Of a stretch of DNA of 64,000 nt, positions 34,666-45,732 are shown one piece after another. The stretch covers positions 1,426,001 through 1,490,000 of the forward strand of contig OY723269.1 in the NCBI GenBank assembly GCA_963210315.1, in the 5' to 3' direction. The first letter of the stretch is position 1. The number at the start of each line of letters is the position of its first letter. The position numbers and the translations under genes were made by a program. Source of the DNA: Rhynchopus euleeides. Its lineage: Eukaryota > Euglenozoa > Diplonemea > Diplonemida > Diplonemidae. The notes beneath the pieces are model-generated. The model was not told where the DNA came from. It was given only the letters and a program-made list of their open reading frames with translations, and did no database searches.

Positions 34666-35867
34666 ATGGCGTTCTCAACGGATTCTTCCGCAAGCCTGGA
34701 TGATGAGGTGAAGAGTGATATGAGCGACTGTGCGCCGCAGTTCTGCCTGGGGCGGCAGAACTCGATGTCGATGAAGAGGGACTCTGTCCGGGCGATGACC
34801 CCCCGGATACGAGCGAATTCTATTGGTTCCAACTGCGGGCGTCTGGGGTCGAACATCGGGACAGGGACCCCCAAGGCGCGGGTGTCTCACAGCGGGCTTC
34901 CGCCTGCGCCGACGTTTGCAGCCCCTGAAGACAGCTCGTCTGCCCCGTCTACACCTCTCTCGCAGCCTAACACCTGCTCGACATCGCGGTTGCCACCTGC
35001 TGCCGTGCCGGTGCTGCGCATCCCGATCACTCCCAAGAATAAAATTGCAGAAGTATACAGCGAGCCTGGAGGGCCTGATTCAGACTCCGATGTCAACCAA
35101 GCGACGCCGCGGGAGGAGTCCGGTATGTGTGGTGGGGGAGAAACCAAAGGGGAGAAAGGGTGGGGGTGTTGGTGGCTTGGGGATTCCATTTGGTTTTGTG
35201 CATCCCAAGCATGCATGCCACAGATCATTTCGCGTTGAAGAAGAATTTTGGAGTTGGCGTCGGTGTGTGTGTGTGTGTGTGTGCTCCCGACGGGGTGCTG
35301 CATTTTTGCCACACACTGGCACACCCCACTGCCGCACCCCCGTCCCCTCAGAGATGCTCGAGACAGCCTCAGACCCTGGGAGCCCTGACGGCGGCGACAA
35401 TTCGGGTTGTGTCGATGAGACAGACATTTGCACCTCTTCCGGCAGCGACCTGGGCCTTGACGAGAGGGGGGACGCTGGCTCCCCAGCGTCGCCTGCATCG
35501 CCACCCGCAGCCACCCCGCCGCACTTCCAGGGGAGACGGGACACGGTGCCTGTGCAGGGGCTGGCGCGCCCCGTCCCACGCAAGCTGGACACCGAAGGCG
35601 TGCCTGCCTCCCCGCAGCACGAGGTTGTGGAAAAACACAGCATGTTCCGCAGCCCGACTGGCGCGTGGGCACCGCCCCCGCTGCCCGCACCGCCGCGCCC
35701 CAGCAAGACACCATCTCCTGCAGGGTCGCCCAATGCAGACGCTGGATCGGTCGCACAGACCATCGTTGAGCAGAGGGTATGCCATAGCGCACAGCACACA
35801 TCACACAGCACCCCGTGTGTGGGAGGCTCCTGTCCGTCTCAACTTGCTCCCTCACCCTCACACACCC

Positions 35868-35899
<32 letters not shown>

Positions 35900-36749
35900 T
35901 GCTAATGTGTGATTATGCTCTGTGAAATATTGTTGGCACATCCCCCCTCCCCTCCCGCAGAAGGAGATCGAACGGCTGAAGGCGGAGAACTCAGACCTCG
36001 CAAAGAAGCTTTCGAAGGCGGAGTCCGAGACAGGCCGCATGGTGGACCAGCTGGCGTGCGTCATGGGGAGGATGAACCAGCAGATCGAGTCGGAGCGGTG
36101 CGCGCGATCCCCGCGGTCCCCCAAGATGGACCCCGGGCAACGGTGCGACGCTGCGGTGGCGGAGGCGCAGCTGCGCCGCAACACCGAAGAGCTGGCGCAG
36201 GTGCGCGAGAAGGTGGGTGAGGCGAAAGAGGAGGCGGGGCGCCTCGACGAGCGCGTCTTGCAGGCGCGGGAGGAGCTGGCGGTCCTCGAGGGGAAATGCG
36301 GGGAGGCGAAGCGTGGGGCGGATGATGCCGCTGCGCGGAAGATTTCGCTGCAGAAGGAGCACACCGCGATCGACGCCAAGGTGCGCGAGGCGAAAGATCG
36401 GCACGGCAAGCTCGAGGCGGAGGTGAGTGACTTCGAGAGGCGTGCCAAGCGGGAGCGCTTCAACACGATACGCCAGAGCAAGGAGGATGTCAACGCAGAG
36501 CAGGCGGCTGCTGCGGATCAGATCGCCGAGAAGGAGGCGGAGCTGAAGCTCACCGCGGAGAGGCTCGCTCTGCAGCTCTCCGAAGCAAAGACCAGACAGG
36601 CCTGGTCCGATACTGTCTTAGACAGGCTGGGCATCGCTCTGCCCCAGACCTGGGATGATGGCGACATGCCAAGCGCAAACCTCCTCGGCACAGCAAGAAT
36701 CCGCCTGCAGCACCTGCGTGCGGTGCAGATGAAGCCTGGCTCACGCTAG
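34666..36749 (+). CDS. coiled-coil protein with Ser/Pro-rich N-terminus
   Basis: Three exons in phase: 34666-35122, 35352-35776 and 35961-36749, giving 556 residues. Donors GTATGT/GTATGC; acceptors after pyrimidine tracts. I start at the ATG at 34666 (MAFSTDSSASLDD). Residues 1-294 are Ser/Pro/Thr-rich and acidic, with many SP and TP pairs that could be proline-directed kinase sites. Residues 295-520 form a long coiled coil (KEIERLKAENSDLAKKL onward). The tail contains WSDTVLDRLGIALPQTWDD. No enzyme motif. The first intron has a TG run and the second a TC run. Probably structural, such as cytoskeleton or basal body, but this is a guess. Confidence 0.75.
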
Positions 36750-39700
36750 GCTTTGCCAACCGCCGGTGGAGGCAGCGCGCCTCCCGCCCCCTTTGGGCAA
36801 ACCCAGCAGCGGGTGGTCTCCCGGTGGGGGGTTTTTTTTTTAACTTCGTACCCGATCCCTCGCGTCGTGCACTACGTCGTTGTAGCGTTGGCCCACTCGT
36901 GTGCTTCTCTTTCCGGGATCGGGTCAGGGATAGTGCCCTGTGTGGTGCCGTTTTTTCCCGCAGTGCGGGTGGGTTGCCGTGCGTCTGCCGTGGGTTTTCC
37001 TTCAGAGGGAACGGGCCTTTTGTTGGGGGGGCGAAGACCTGTTGTTAATTCGGCGGAGCCAACTGGGGAAACTTTCTGGGCCTATGAGCTGGATCCTGCG
37101 TCCCCACTCACACCACTTCATCAGGCCGGGGAGTGGTGTACACAAAGAGTGGGGGTCTGCGTTCCAACAAAGGCGGGAGGGAAGGGGGGATGAGGGATGG
37201 ATCCCGACTCGCGCCCTGGTGCTGTGGTCGGAGGTTGAGGGGGTCGGGGTTGCCCAATAGAGAGAGAGGGTGGTGTGGGATGGGTGGGGGGTGTCGTGTG
37301 CCTTGTGTCTTGTTGTGTATGTCTCCAGCCGAGACCCCGCATCAAATCACGGAGGAGTGTGCTGTGTGTGTCGTGTGGATCTACAGCGGATATCACACCA
37401 GGTTGCCTCGGTGTTCTCTACACTGCTATAAAAGGATTCACGTGTGGCTGTCGCCAGTCTCGCTCAAACCAATGGATGTCGCCTGGAAAGGCGGCAGGCA
37501 TCATATGGAGGGTTGGGAGGGAGGGATATGCCTGCCAAGCTCTGCGGAGCTTCGAGCTGGGGATCAAGGGTGAATCGGGTGTGGTGGGGAGGGTGGGTGA
37601 GGGAATCTTGCCGATGTGCCGCTCCACACAAGGCAAGATTTTCCGGCGGAAACTTAGATAGGGGTGGGGGGGTGGGGATTTTCGTTTTGCCTTTTTGGGG
37701 CTCCCTCCTTTTTTTTTTGCCAAAGCTGGACCAGCGTGGCGCCTCAATCCTGTGAGATGGGTTGCTCGTTCTGCTGTCCCTCCCCCACCCCGAGGTGCAG
37801 ATGAGCCTTCATCTCAACGGTTAGCGCTGCTTATGTGTTGCCAGACACACCTGTGTGCGGCGCTTATCCGTCATAGATTTTGAACCGGCTGAGCGAAATC
37901 CATCGCTCGTCTTGTGTCAGCTCAGAGAGGCGTGCTTTACGACAAGGCACAACCACCCCAGACCCACCCTCCCACCCCCGCCCGTTGTTAGAGGGTGTTG
38001 GGAGACGTGTTTTACCTCCACCTCTCGAGAATCGTCTTCCCCCTCCCCACACTGCTATTCATAGAAGTCGGGCAGGCCCCTCTGTGCAGACCAAGCAAAA
38101 ATACTGCTGGCACACTTCAAGTGTCTTGTCACTTGCTTGCGTTGCACGGCATCCGCTGGACAGCAATAAAAAATGGGGGGAAACTCAGAGCCTGGCACTA
38201 ACACGTTCTTTATTTCTTTATTTCCTTTTGGATGCGTCCACCAAAGAAAACGTGGCCACCCACTCGCAGAGGCTCCCGAAAGCTCCAGCATCAGCTAGCG
38301 GTTCATAGTGTAGATCGGTGTCTCCAGAAGGGGATGTCCGGTCGCAGAAGAAAAACGACGAAGACAACCACACAGGCCGCAAAAAAAAAACACGCAAAGA
38401 TCTGCGCATGGTCTACACTAAAAAAAACATGGTCAGACACATTCAGACCCCCCTCATCGAAACTGTGTATTCCGGAAGGGGTGGTGGCGTACGGCAGTGC
38501 CCCCTCCCCCGCTGCTGAGTTGTAGGTCCCGCATTCCCTCTTCTTGGTGGAGGCGTCAACGCATCATTAAGGAAGAAGGAATCACGGCTGCTACGCTTTT
38601 TGTCGGCCTCTGCAATTCGGCACATGCCCCTATGTGGCACGCAACACAGAATAAGAGCGGAAATAGCAGCCTTTGGAGGCCTTCGCTCTGTGTTCGCACT
38701 GTGTGCCAAACCGTGCCGCCTTCTGGCCAGATCTGTGATGCCGCTTACCTTTTCTCACTTCCCTGCGCTTCTGAGCGAAGGCCCCGCTTCCGATTCTGTT
38801 TCCCCTAGCTTCCTCTTCTTCAAGGTGTGTGGTGTGGGGAGAGGGGGGGGGGGGTAACCTTGACTCTCTCCCCCTCTCTCTCTCGCCATCAGCAGCCCTC
38901 CGGGCCCCGGCATGTCAAACACCCGCGTGTCCTCTCTAACCTCGTCTCTACATGGTTCTGCTAACACCTCCCGCGGCACCGCCACGTCTCTCTCTTCCCC
39001 CCCACAACCCCCAAGGGCTGCCGCGCCCTTTCTGGCATCCGTTCCATTCCAGTTCTTCTGTCTGCCAAAAGCTATTCTTTTCATTTCCGCCCCCCGCCCC
39101 CTGTCATGACATGTTTCTGCCTCCCAACACCGGGCGGGGGGGCTCTCATGTTTTCTCGTCTGGGGGGGAGGGGGGGGGGGGTCCGAAATTGAAATTCCTG
39201 CCCAAACGGATTCCGTTCTTTTCAATTTCGACCCCTTTTTTTCCAGCCCCCCACCCCACCCCTCACCCCCCTGCACGACGCGCTGTCGGGAATCGGCCTG
39301 ACCAGTAGGAATCGACTGGCAGATGCTTTTCAACTGGTCGGTCCGACCCTGACAGCGCGTCACGTGCTCATGGTCCGTAGTGCGGGCTGCATTAATCGCT
39401 TTGCCTGGGTTGTGTGTCGGGGGTGTGGGGCAGTGAGTGCATGAAGTGCAGAAGGGTATCGGCGTTCCCACCCCTCCTGCAGCAACTGTTGAGCTGTGGT
39501 GTGTGGGGGGCCAGCTTCACATGAAGTCTGTCCGAGCGCTGCGTTTTTTTGGTTCTGTTTTTTTTTCCTGCGCATGAATTCTCCCTGCGAGAGACACCCA
39601 ACACTCTGCAGGTGTGTCATTTCCGTAGTAGCACCCCCCAGCTGCTGGTTATTCCCGCCGTGTCTGTGTGCAACCGAAGCCGGTGACGGGTCTATTCTTT

Positions 39701-41132
39701 TTGCTGGTTTGGGAGCAGAGCACGCTCACCACAGCCGGCAAAGAAAGCTGTGTTACATACAGGCGAATCTCGGTTGCTGCTGGGCAGTGGTTGATGATTG
39801 TCCGGCCCCGCCCCCGCCCCTCTTTTAGATGCAAGCGAGAAGTGTTGCGAAAAAGAGCTTCTTCTATACGCCACGGCAACCACACGCACACAGATGGCAA
39901 GGTGCTACAGGCGGACCTGACGCAACACCCGCCTGCAAAGTAAGCTCACCCGCTCTCTCTATCTCTGCCTCGCTCTAACACTTGGCAGCGTGCCGCCTGG
40001 CGTGCTGGTCATCTCTGAAGCTCGAGTCGAGGCAAGTGCAATCAGGGGAAAATCTCTGTCTCTCTCTCTCTCTCTGTTGTACGTATCCTGTGACGAGATG
40101 CCCCTGCTAACGCTCGCTCGCGTTTAGCTCGAGCTGCGTTTTCTGGGCCAATTCCGCTCTTAGGGCTTGCCTGTGCTGACCCCAGCGATCATTCAATCAA
40201 CCCGTGACACACGCCTGTGCATATGCAGATGTCGCGGGCCTCATGTATCTGTGCGATACACAATGGATCATCACATCAGGAGAGTGCCCGGCGCGGCTCG
40301 ACTCTGCGATAAAAAGATGATCCACGCGTGTGTTCTCTCTTGCTGCCAACAGAATCCCGCATGCCTCCCTCTCCTTTCGGACAGACCCACAACTCCCCCA
40401 GTTGAATGTTCCGTCCTTGGTATTGATTCCCACCGCCACCCGTGTTGCTGTGCCGATTTTGTTTCGATCTGCGAGGTGTGCCAGCCCTGTTCTTTAGACC
40501 GGAACCTTTTTCCATGAGAACACGCCTTCTGTGCGCTCGTCGCATCCGACAGGGAAATGGGTGATGATCCTCGGGTGTGGTGTGGTGTGAGTTGCATCGT
40601 AGCCCGCTCGCTTCAACTTCCACGAAGGGGGGTGGGGGTGGGGGGGATATCTGTGTGCTGTTCTGTTCGTTATTCGTTACTTTTGCTTCCGCTGTGCCGG
40701 CCCATACAGGATTTCCGCCTTGTGTTTCCCAGCCGTTCCAACCAAAACCCAGCAGTAGCGAGGATTTATTCAAAAACAAAACACTTAGATCGAAGCGAAC
40801 TATGAGGTGGGGCTGAGTGTGTCCGAATCGCCGGGACATGGCGAAACACTGCCGCGAGTGGCAAACAGGTCCATTCGCTGTTTCATACTGTTTCGACGCG
40901 ACACGCCCTATCTACCTTCTGTTCTCCCATACAGGACACATGAGGGTTGGGAGAGCCTGAACGAAAAGCCTGCCCATCTGGCCCAAAGTATAGCCTGTTT
41001 ATAACCTGTCGCAGCTGTGGCACCACTGCTGGGGTTCAAATCGAAAAAAAAACAACACCTGCATCGAAAAATCCCACAAAGCCCTTATTGGGGAAGAGCA
41101 GTTTGCAAATGCAGGCCAAAGCAAGAGGAACT
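36750..41132. other. 4.4-kb gene-free region
   Basis: No supported coding exon on either strand. Holds the short TIR repeat at 38678-38783 and a GCGTCAACGCATCA motif at 38557. Inverted short segments around 39285-39360 (GCGCTGTCGG, then CCGACCCTGACAGCGC) suggest a small foldback. CT-rich runs near 39950 and 40050. Confidence 0.45.
38678..38783. repeat. short TIR repeat, GGCCTTCGCTC family (best copy)
   Basis: 106 bp with inverted ends GGCCTTCGCTC and GAGCGAAGGCC. Internal match to 31910-32012 includes CACTGTGTGCCAAAC and TCTGAGCGAAGGCC. No ORF; MITE-like. Confidence 0.75.
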
Positions 41133-41734
41133 CACGGTGGGATCTTGTAAATTTTACATGTATAACTACAAGTATATACATGTATTATACATGTATAATA
41201 CTTGCATGTCAACTACCGTATACGTAAATATTATGGAACGTAAATATTATGGAACGGGCCCATTTTTGCCCGGTCCGTTCCATAATATTTACGTTCCAAA
41301 ATATTTACAGGGCCAGTTGGGGACTCGGTGGTGAGGATGGCTTGGCTCAGGAATCGCGCGAAAAGTGCACGAGTAGGTCCCGTCAGGGACTCTGTATGCC
41401 GTCCGATCACCTGGTCCAAGTCCCCGAGTCGCAGAAAGCCCTGTAAATATTATGGAACGAAAAAAATCTGGAACGCCAACCCACCAGCGTTCCAAAATAT
41501 TTACGTTCCATAATATTTACGTTCCATAATATTGAACGATTTTGAACGATTTTTGGCCGTGCTCGTAGCATTCCCCGTTGAGGGGGTCGCTATTTCGTGT
41601 TCTCCTGGCCGCACGGAGGCATTGCCTTGGACACGGAGGCATTGCCTATATTTACGTTCCAAAATATTTACGTATACGGTATTATACATGTATAATACAT
41701 GTATATGCCTGAAATATACATGTAAAATACATGT

Positions 41735-42566
41735 ACCGTAAACGGAAATATTGTGGACCGTAATAAAGGTGAACCGTACTATAGGTGGACCGTAAAAAAG
41801 ATGGAACAAATGGGATTTTTCCGGAACTTGGAACATTTTTACGGTCCACCTATTTTACGGTTGGGATAGTGGACTTGGCGGTTTTTTTTACGAGTTCCTT
41901 CGTGACGAAGTCGCGAAGGAACCAAGGAAATCGTACGACTGAAGCTGCAGGATTAACACCACAGAGCCTCAGCACAGAGTGTGCGCTCACCATCGTCCGG
42001 GAACTGTTCTCCCACAGTTACTGCAGGGTGTACTACACTAAAGGAGTACGATTTCCCTGAATTTTCCGGGCACTGATTCACGAATTTACATCTGGAGGGA
42101 GCCCGGTGGTCTCAGCTTCTGTCTGCGCGCCCTGCCGTACTGTGGCTGCTTTTGTGGGCTCGTGCATCAGGTTCTACTTTTACTTCTACCGGAACGCTCC
42201 TTGCATGGTACTACACTTCTCGAGGTGTGGTGGTGGGTGAGTCTCGAGGTGAGTGGTGGTGATCGTGCCCTTTCCACACGCAGGGAGGACTTGCTTCTCT
42301 TGCTGGTGTTGGTTGCGGTGGTGGAGGGAGGGTCCAAAGCTGGGAGGTCGGGAGGCCTACGTGCGGGAGTCTGCGGCGTGGAGGCCGCAGTCCGCGCCCC
42401 GCAACCCACCAGCCCGCGGGCGAAAATCGCATTGTCTTTTCCATATGCAGTCCCAATAAATAGTGGACCGTAAAAAAGATGGAACGTTTGGCCTTTTTTT
42501 GGGAACTTGGAACATTTTTACGGTCCACCCTTTTTCCGTTTACGGTATATCAAGTAAAAATACAAG
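41735..42566. repeat. 832-bp unit A of tandem pair
   Basis: Bounded by ACCGTAAACGGAAA and its complement near the end (TTTCCGTTTACGGTAT). Two GTGGACCGTAAAAAAGATGG hairpins lie near its ends. Nearly identical to 42614-43445 (879-bp offset), with scattered single-base differences, many clustered near 41890-41990. Short ORFs only. Confidence 0.88.
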
Positions 42567-42613
42567 TATAATACTTGCATGTCAACTATTATACTTGTAT
42601 TTTTACTTGATAT

Positions 42614-43445
42614 ACCGTAAACGGAAATATTGTGGACCGTAATAAAGGTGAACCGTACTATAGGTGGACCGTAAAAAAGATGGAACAAATGGGATTTTTC
42701 CGGAACTTGGAACATTTTTACGGTCCACCTATTTTACGGTTGGGATAGTGGACTTGGCGGATTTTTTTATGAATTCCTTCGCGACGAAGTCGCGAAGGAA
42801 CCAAGGAAATCGCACGACTGAAGCTGCAGGATTAACACCACAGGGCCTCAACACAGAGTATGCGCTCACTATCGTCCGGGAACTGTTCTCCCACAGTTAC
42901 TGCAGGGTGTACTACACTAAAGGAGTACGATTTCCCTGAATTTTCCGGGAACTGATTCACGAATTTACATCTGGAGGGAGCCCGGTGGTCTCAGCTTCTG
43001 TCTGCGCGCCCTGCCGTACTGTGGCTGCTTTTGTGGGCTCGTGCAGCAGGTTCTACTTTTACTTCTACCGGAACGCTCCTTGCATGGTACTACACTTCTC
43101 GAGGTGTGGTGGTGGGTGAGTCTCGAGGTGAGTGGTGGTGATCGTGCCCTTTCCACACGCAGGGAGGACTTGCTTCTCTTGCTGGTGTTGGTTGCGGTGG
43201 TGGAGGGAGGGTCCAAAGCTGGGAGGTCGGGAGGCCTACGTGCGGGAGTCTGCGGCGTGGAGGCCGCAGTCCGCGCCCCGCAACCCACCAGCCCGCGGGC
43301 GAAAATCGCATTGTCTTTTCCATATTCAGTCCCAATAAATGGTGGACCGTAAAAAAGATGGAACGTTTGGCCTTTTTTTGGGAACTTGGAACATTTTTAC
43401 GGTCCACCCTTTTTCCGTTTACGGTATATCAAGTAAAAATACATG
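42614..43445. repeat. 832-bp unit B of tandem pair
   Basis: Second copy. The 47-bp spacer between units is itself a palindrome of ATCAAGTAAAAATACAAGTA and GTTGACATGCAAGTA motifs. Confidence 0.88.
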
Positions 43446-44254
43446 TACCGTATTCGGAAAAATACTGGAACGGAATAATGTTCCAAGTTCCAGCCGAGAC
43501 CCCATCTGTTCCAGTTATTTTCCGTTCCAGAATTGTTTTGGGGGGTCTGCGCGGACTTGGCCATTTTCTGAGAGTCGGGTACTTTCCCAAGGGTATGCTG
43601 GGCCCACCATCCTCCACCATGGCATGGGGTGGGGTGAGGTGGGATTTCGGACATGTGCCCCAAAAACTGACAAGTACCCGTCAATTTCCCCCATATTCTA
43701 ATTCTGGAACGGAAAAATACTGGAACGGAATAATGTTCCAAGTTTCGAAAATCCGGGGTTGTTCCAGTTATTTTCCGTTCCAGAAAAAATCCGTTCCAGC
43801 ATTTTTCCGTTCCAGTATTTTTCCGAATACGGTATAATAGTTGACATGCAAGTATTATACATGTATTTTTACTTGATATACATGTATTTTACATGTATAT
43901 TTCAGGCATATACATGTATTATACATGCATAATAGTTGACATGCAAGTATTGTACATGTATAATACATGTATTATACTTGTAGTTATACATGTATAATTT
44001 ACAAGATCCCACCGTGCTCTCTAAATTGGGGGGGGGGGGGTGGGGGGTTCAACATGACGATGCATGGGGCGATTTGGAGCGCTGTCACGTTAGCCCGATA
44101 GCGTCACACCGCCCCCATCTGTGTGCTGCATAGCAACGAGAAGGAAGAGCGTGGGCTTGCCATAGTGCCCCCCGCCACCTCCACACGGGGGTCCTAAAAA
44201 ATGTACCTCAGTTTCGTACCTTGCCTTTGTACCTGAACCACTCCCGACCGCATT

Positions 44255-44968
44255 ATGCCGCGTGCCCAGGGCCTCGCAGAGGTGTCAGATGCTGCTGCAG
44301 AGGAGTACCTTGCTCGAAAGACGCTCGCCAAACGGGAGATGTGCGGGGTCTCGGCAGAGAGCGTTGTGGCAGACCTGCGTAAAAAGAAAACGGCACACGA
44401 CATCGGTGAGGCGACATTATTTCGGGCGCTCCGTCGGGCTGGGTACATAGGAGAGCGAGTGGGACGTGGTGACGACAGATATATGCAGTGGTGCATCAAC
44501 TGCACGCACGTGCGGGAAAAGCGGCGTTCCTTGCTAGCCAAGAAAGATGTCACCTGCACTCCTACTCCTCCCACTCGTCCTGCTCCTACCCCCACACCAA
44601 CTGATGTGGGCAGTGAGAGTGATGGCAGCTCCAGAGCAGCAGATGATCTAGGAAGCAATGAGCGGGTCAGCCGGGCAGACTACCCCAGTCTGTACCGGAA
44701 GTACGAAGCGTTGCGGGCCCGCCACCACCGCCTCCAGGAGAGGACCCGAGGGTTGAGAGTAGGGTTGTACAACGCCAGGGGAGGGTATTCCCCTGGCGTT
44801 GAGACATCCCTGGCGACCTTGCGGTCGCACTGTGTGGGGGCTGAGTCGGCAGGCAGATGCCGATCCAATGACCTTGTTGAGTCCCCACATGGTACACTCT
44901 CATACGTGTTGTCGAGACTGCGTGGTGTGCATATCCTGCGGGGCGCAAATTACACAGCACAATCATAA
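44255..44968 (+). CDS. unknown protein of the two-ORF TIR element, ORF1
   Basis: 237 residues. The N-terminal about 85 residues are helical and resemble a winged-helix or helix-turn-helix DNA-binding fold (AESVVADLRKKKTAHDIGEA, then TLFRALRRAGYIGER). Next comes DDRYMQWCINCTHVREKRRS, then a Pro/Thr linker and a basic stretch (RADYPSLYRKYEALRARHHR). No catalytic triad typical of transposases. A perfect small hairpin GCCAGGGGA/TCCCCTGGC lies at 44773-44798 inside the ORF. Could be a DNA-binding accessory or a short rapidly evolving transposase. Inference only. Confidence 0.55.
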   Translation: MPRAQGLAEVSDAAAEEYLARKTLAKREMCGVSAESVVADLRKKKTAHDIGEATLFRALRRAGYIGERVGRGDDRYMQWCINCTHVREKRRSLLAKKDVTCTPTPPTRPAPTPTPTDVGSESDGSSRAADDLGSNERVSRADYPSLYRKYEALRARHHRLQERTRGLRVGLYNARGGYSPGVETSLATLRSHCVGAESAGRCRSNDLVESPHGTLSYVLSRLRGVHILRGANYTAQS

Positions 44969-45003
44969 CCACTTCGGCTCTCAGGGCGTACAATATCCCA
45001 ATC

Positions 45004-45273
45004 GTGCCTTCACAGGCTAAGATCGACGAAGCAAAAGCATCTACAACGCTGCCTACTAATGCCGATGCAGCCTCCCAGGCGTACGAAGTACTCACAATGA
45101 CCCATATGCGATCGAAGTACTACACCCAGAAGGTGGCTGAACTCATTCTGCTGACGCAACAACACAACATTCCCACTAATCAGGTCAAGAAAGACCTTGC
45201 CGAGGCACTGGGGAAGGCAACATGCGTGCCACCTGAGCCAGAACCACCGCAGAAAAGGCAAAGAACGAAATAA
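45004..45273 (+). CDS. unknown 89-residue protein of the two-ORF TIR element, ORF2
   Basis: Small helical protein (IDEAKASTTLPTNADAASQA near the start) ending in a basic tail KRQRTK that could be a nuclear localisation signal. Stop at the edge of the right TIR. Follows ORF1 by 35 bp in another frame, so it may instead be a 3' exon of ORF1. No family recognised. Confidence 0.5.
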   Translation: MPSQAKIDEAKASTTLPTNADAASQAYEVLTMTHMRSKYYTQKVAELILLTQQHNIPTNQVKKDLAEALGKATCVPPEPEPPQKRQRTK

Positions 45274-45338
45274 TGCGGTCGGGAGTGGTTCAGGTACAAA
45301 GGCAAGGTACGAAACTGAGGTACATTTTTTAGGACCCC

Positions 45339-45732
45339 AAAAAATCATCACAAAAGTGCGTATCAGGTGTCACAAGTGGGCCCCAGACAGTTTCCGGGGG
45401 GGTATGGGTCGGATTTTCGGGTCAGATCAGGTATTAGGGCGGTTCTGATGGTATGTTGAAAATTTTGGTTTTCGTACGTTTTTAGGGGGGCTTATGACCC
45501 CCCCCCCCCCCCCCCCCCTCTCTCTCTCTCTCGTACTACAAAAAGGACTAACATTGCGAGAAGGTGCTGGGAGATTTACTTTTCCATTCCCTCTCGACGA
45601 TTAAACCCCCCCTCTCTCTCTCTCCCCCCCTTCCCCTTCTCCCCTCCAGCAGCCAAACGCGCCCCCCCCCCCTCCTCTCTCCCAGATGGCCAACACTTTG
45701 GAGTACGGAAGAAACTGCAACACCTCCTCGAG
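45339..45732. other. upstream region of the reverse transcriptase gene
   Basis: Contains TAGGGGGGGCTTATGACC (45484-45500) running into poly(C) and CT repeats, similar in style to the G7TC element ends, then pyrimidine-rich leader. No gene. Confidence 0.4.

Larger units (their letters stand above)
41133..44016. mobile_element. 2.9-kb nested foldback with TACATGTA-rich inverted ends
   Basis: The outer ends are inverted: CACGGTGGGATCTTGTAAA at 41133 and its complement ending at 44016, continuing about 80 bp into TACATGTATAA and GTTGACATGCAAGTA motifs. Inside are shells built from different short palindromic words: GGAACGTAAATATTATGG at 41223-41530, GTGGACCGTAA with GATGGAAC hairpins at four places, and GGAACGGAAAATA at 43450-43835. 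Two 832-bp units in tandem occupy 41735-43445. No ORF has recognisable motifs. Strongly AT-rich shells against a GC-rich background. No clear target duplication. Confidence 0.8.
44188..45338. mobile_element. 1.15-kb two-ORF element with perfect 69-bp TIRs
   Basis: Left TIR 44188-44256 and right TIR 45270-45338 are exact inverted copies, starting GGGGTCCTAAAAAATGTACC. Within each TIR, GTACCT and AGGTAC motifs recur. The first ORF's ATG lies in the last bases of the left TIR and the second ORF's stop lies at the edge of the right TIR, so the element is almost wholly coding plus TIRs. No clear target duplication. Perfect TIRs suggest recent activity or gene conversion. I do not recognise a DDE, tyrosine or HUH nuclease. 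Confidence 0.85.
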
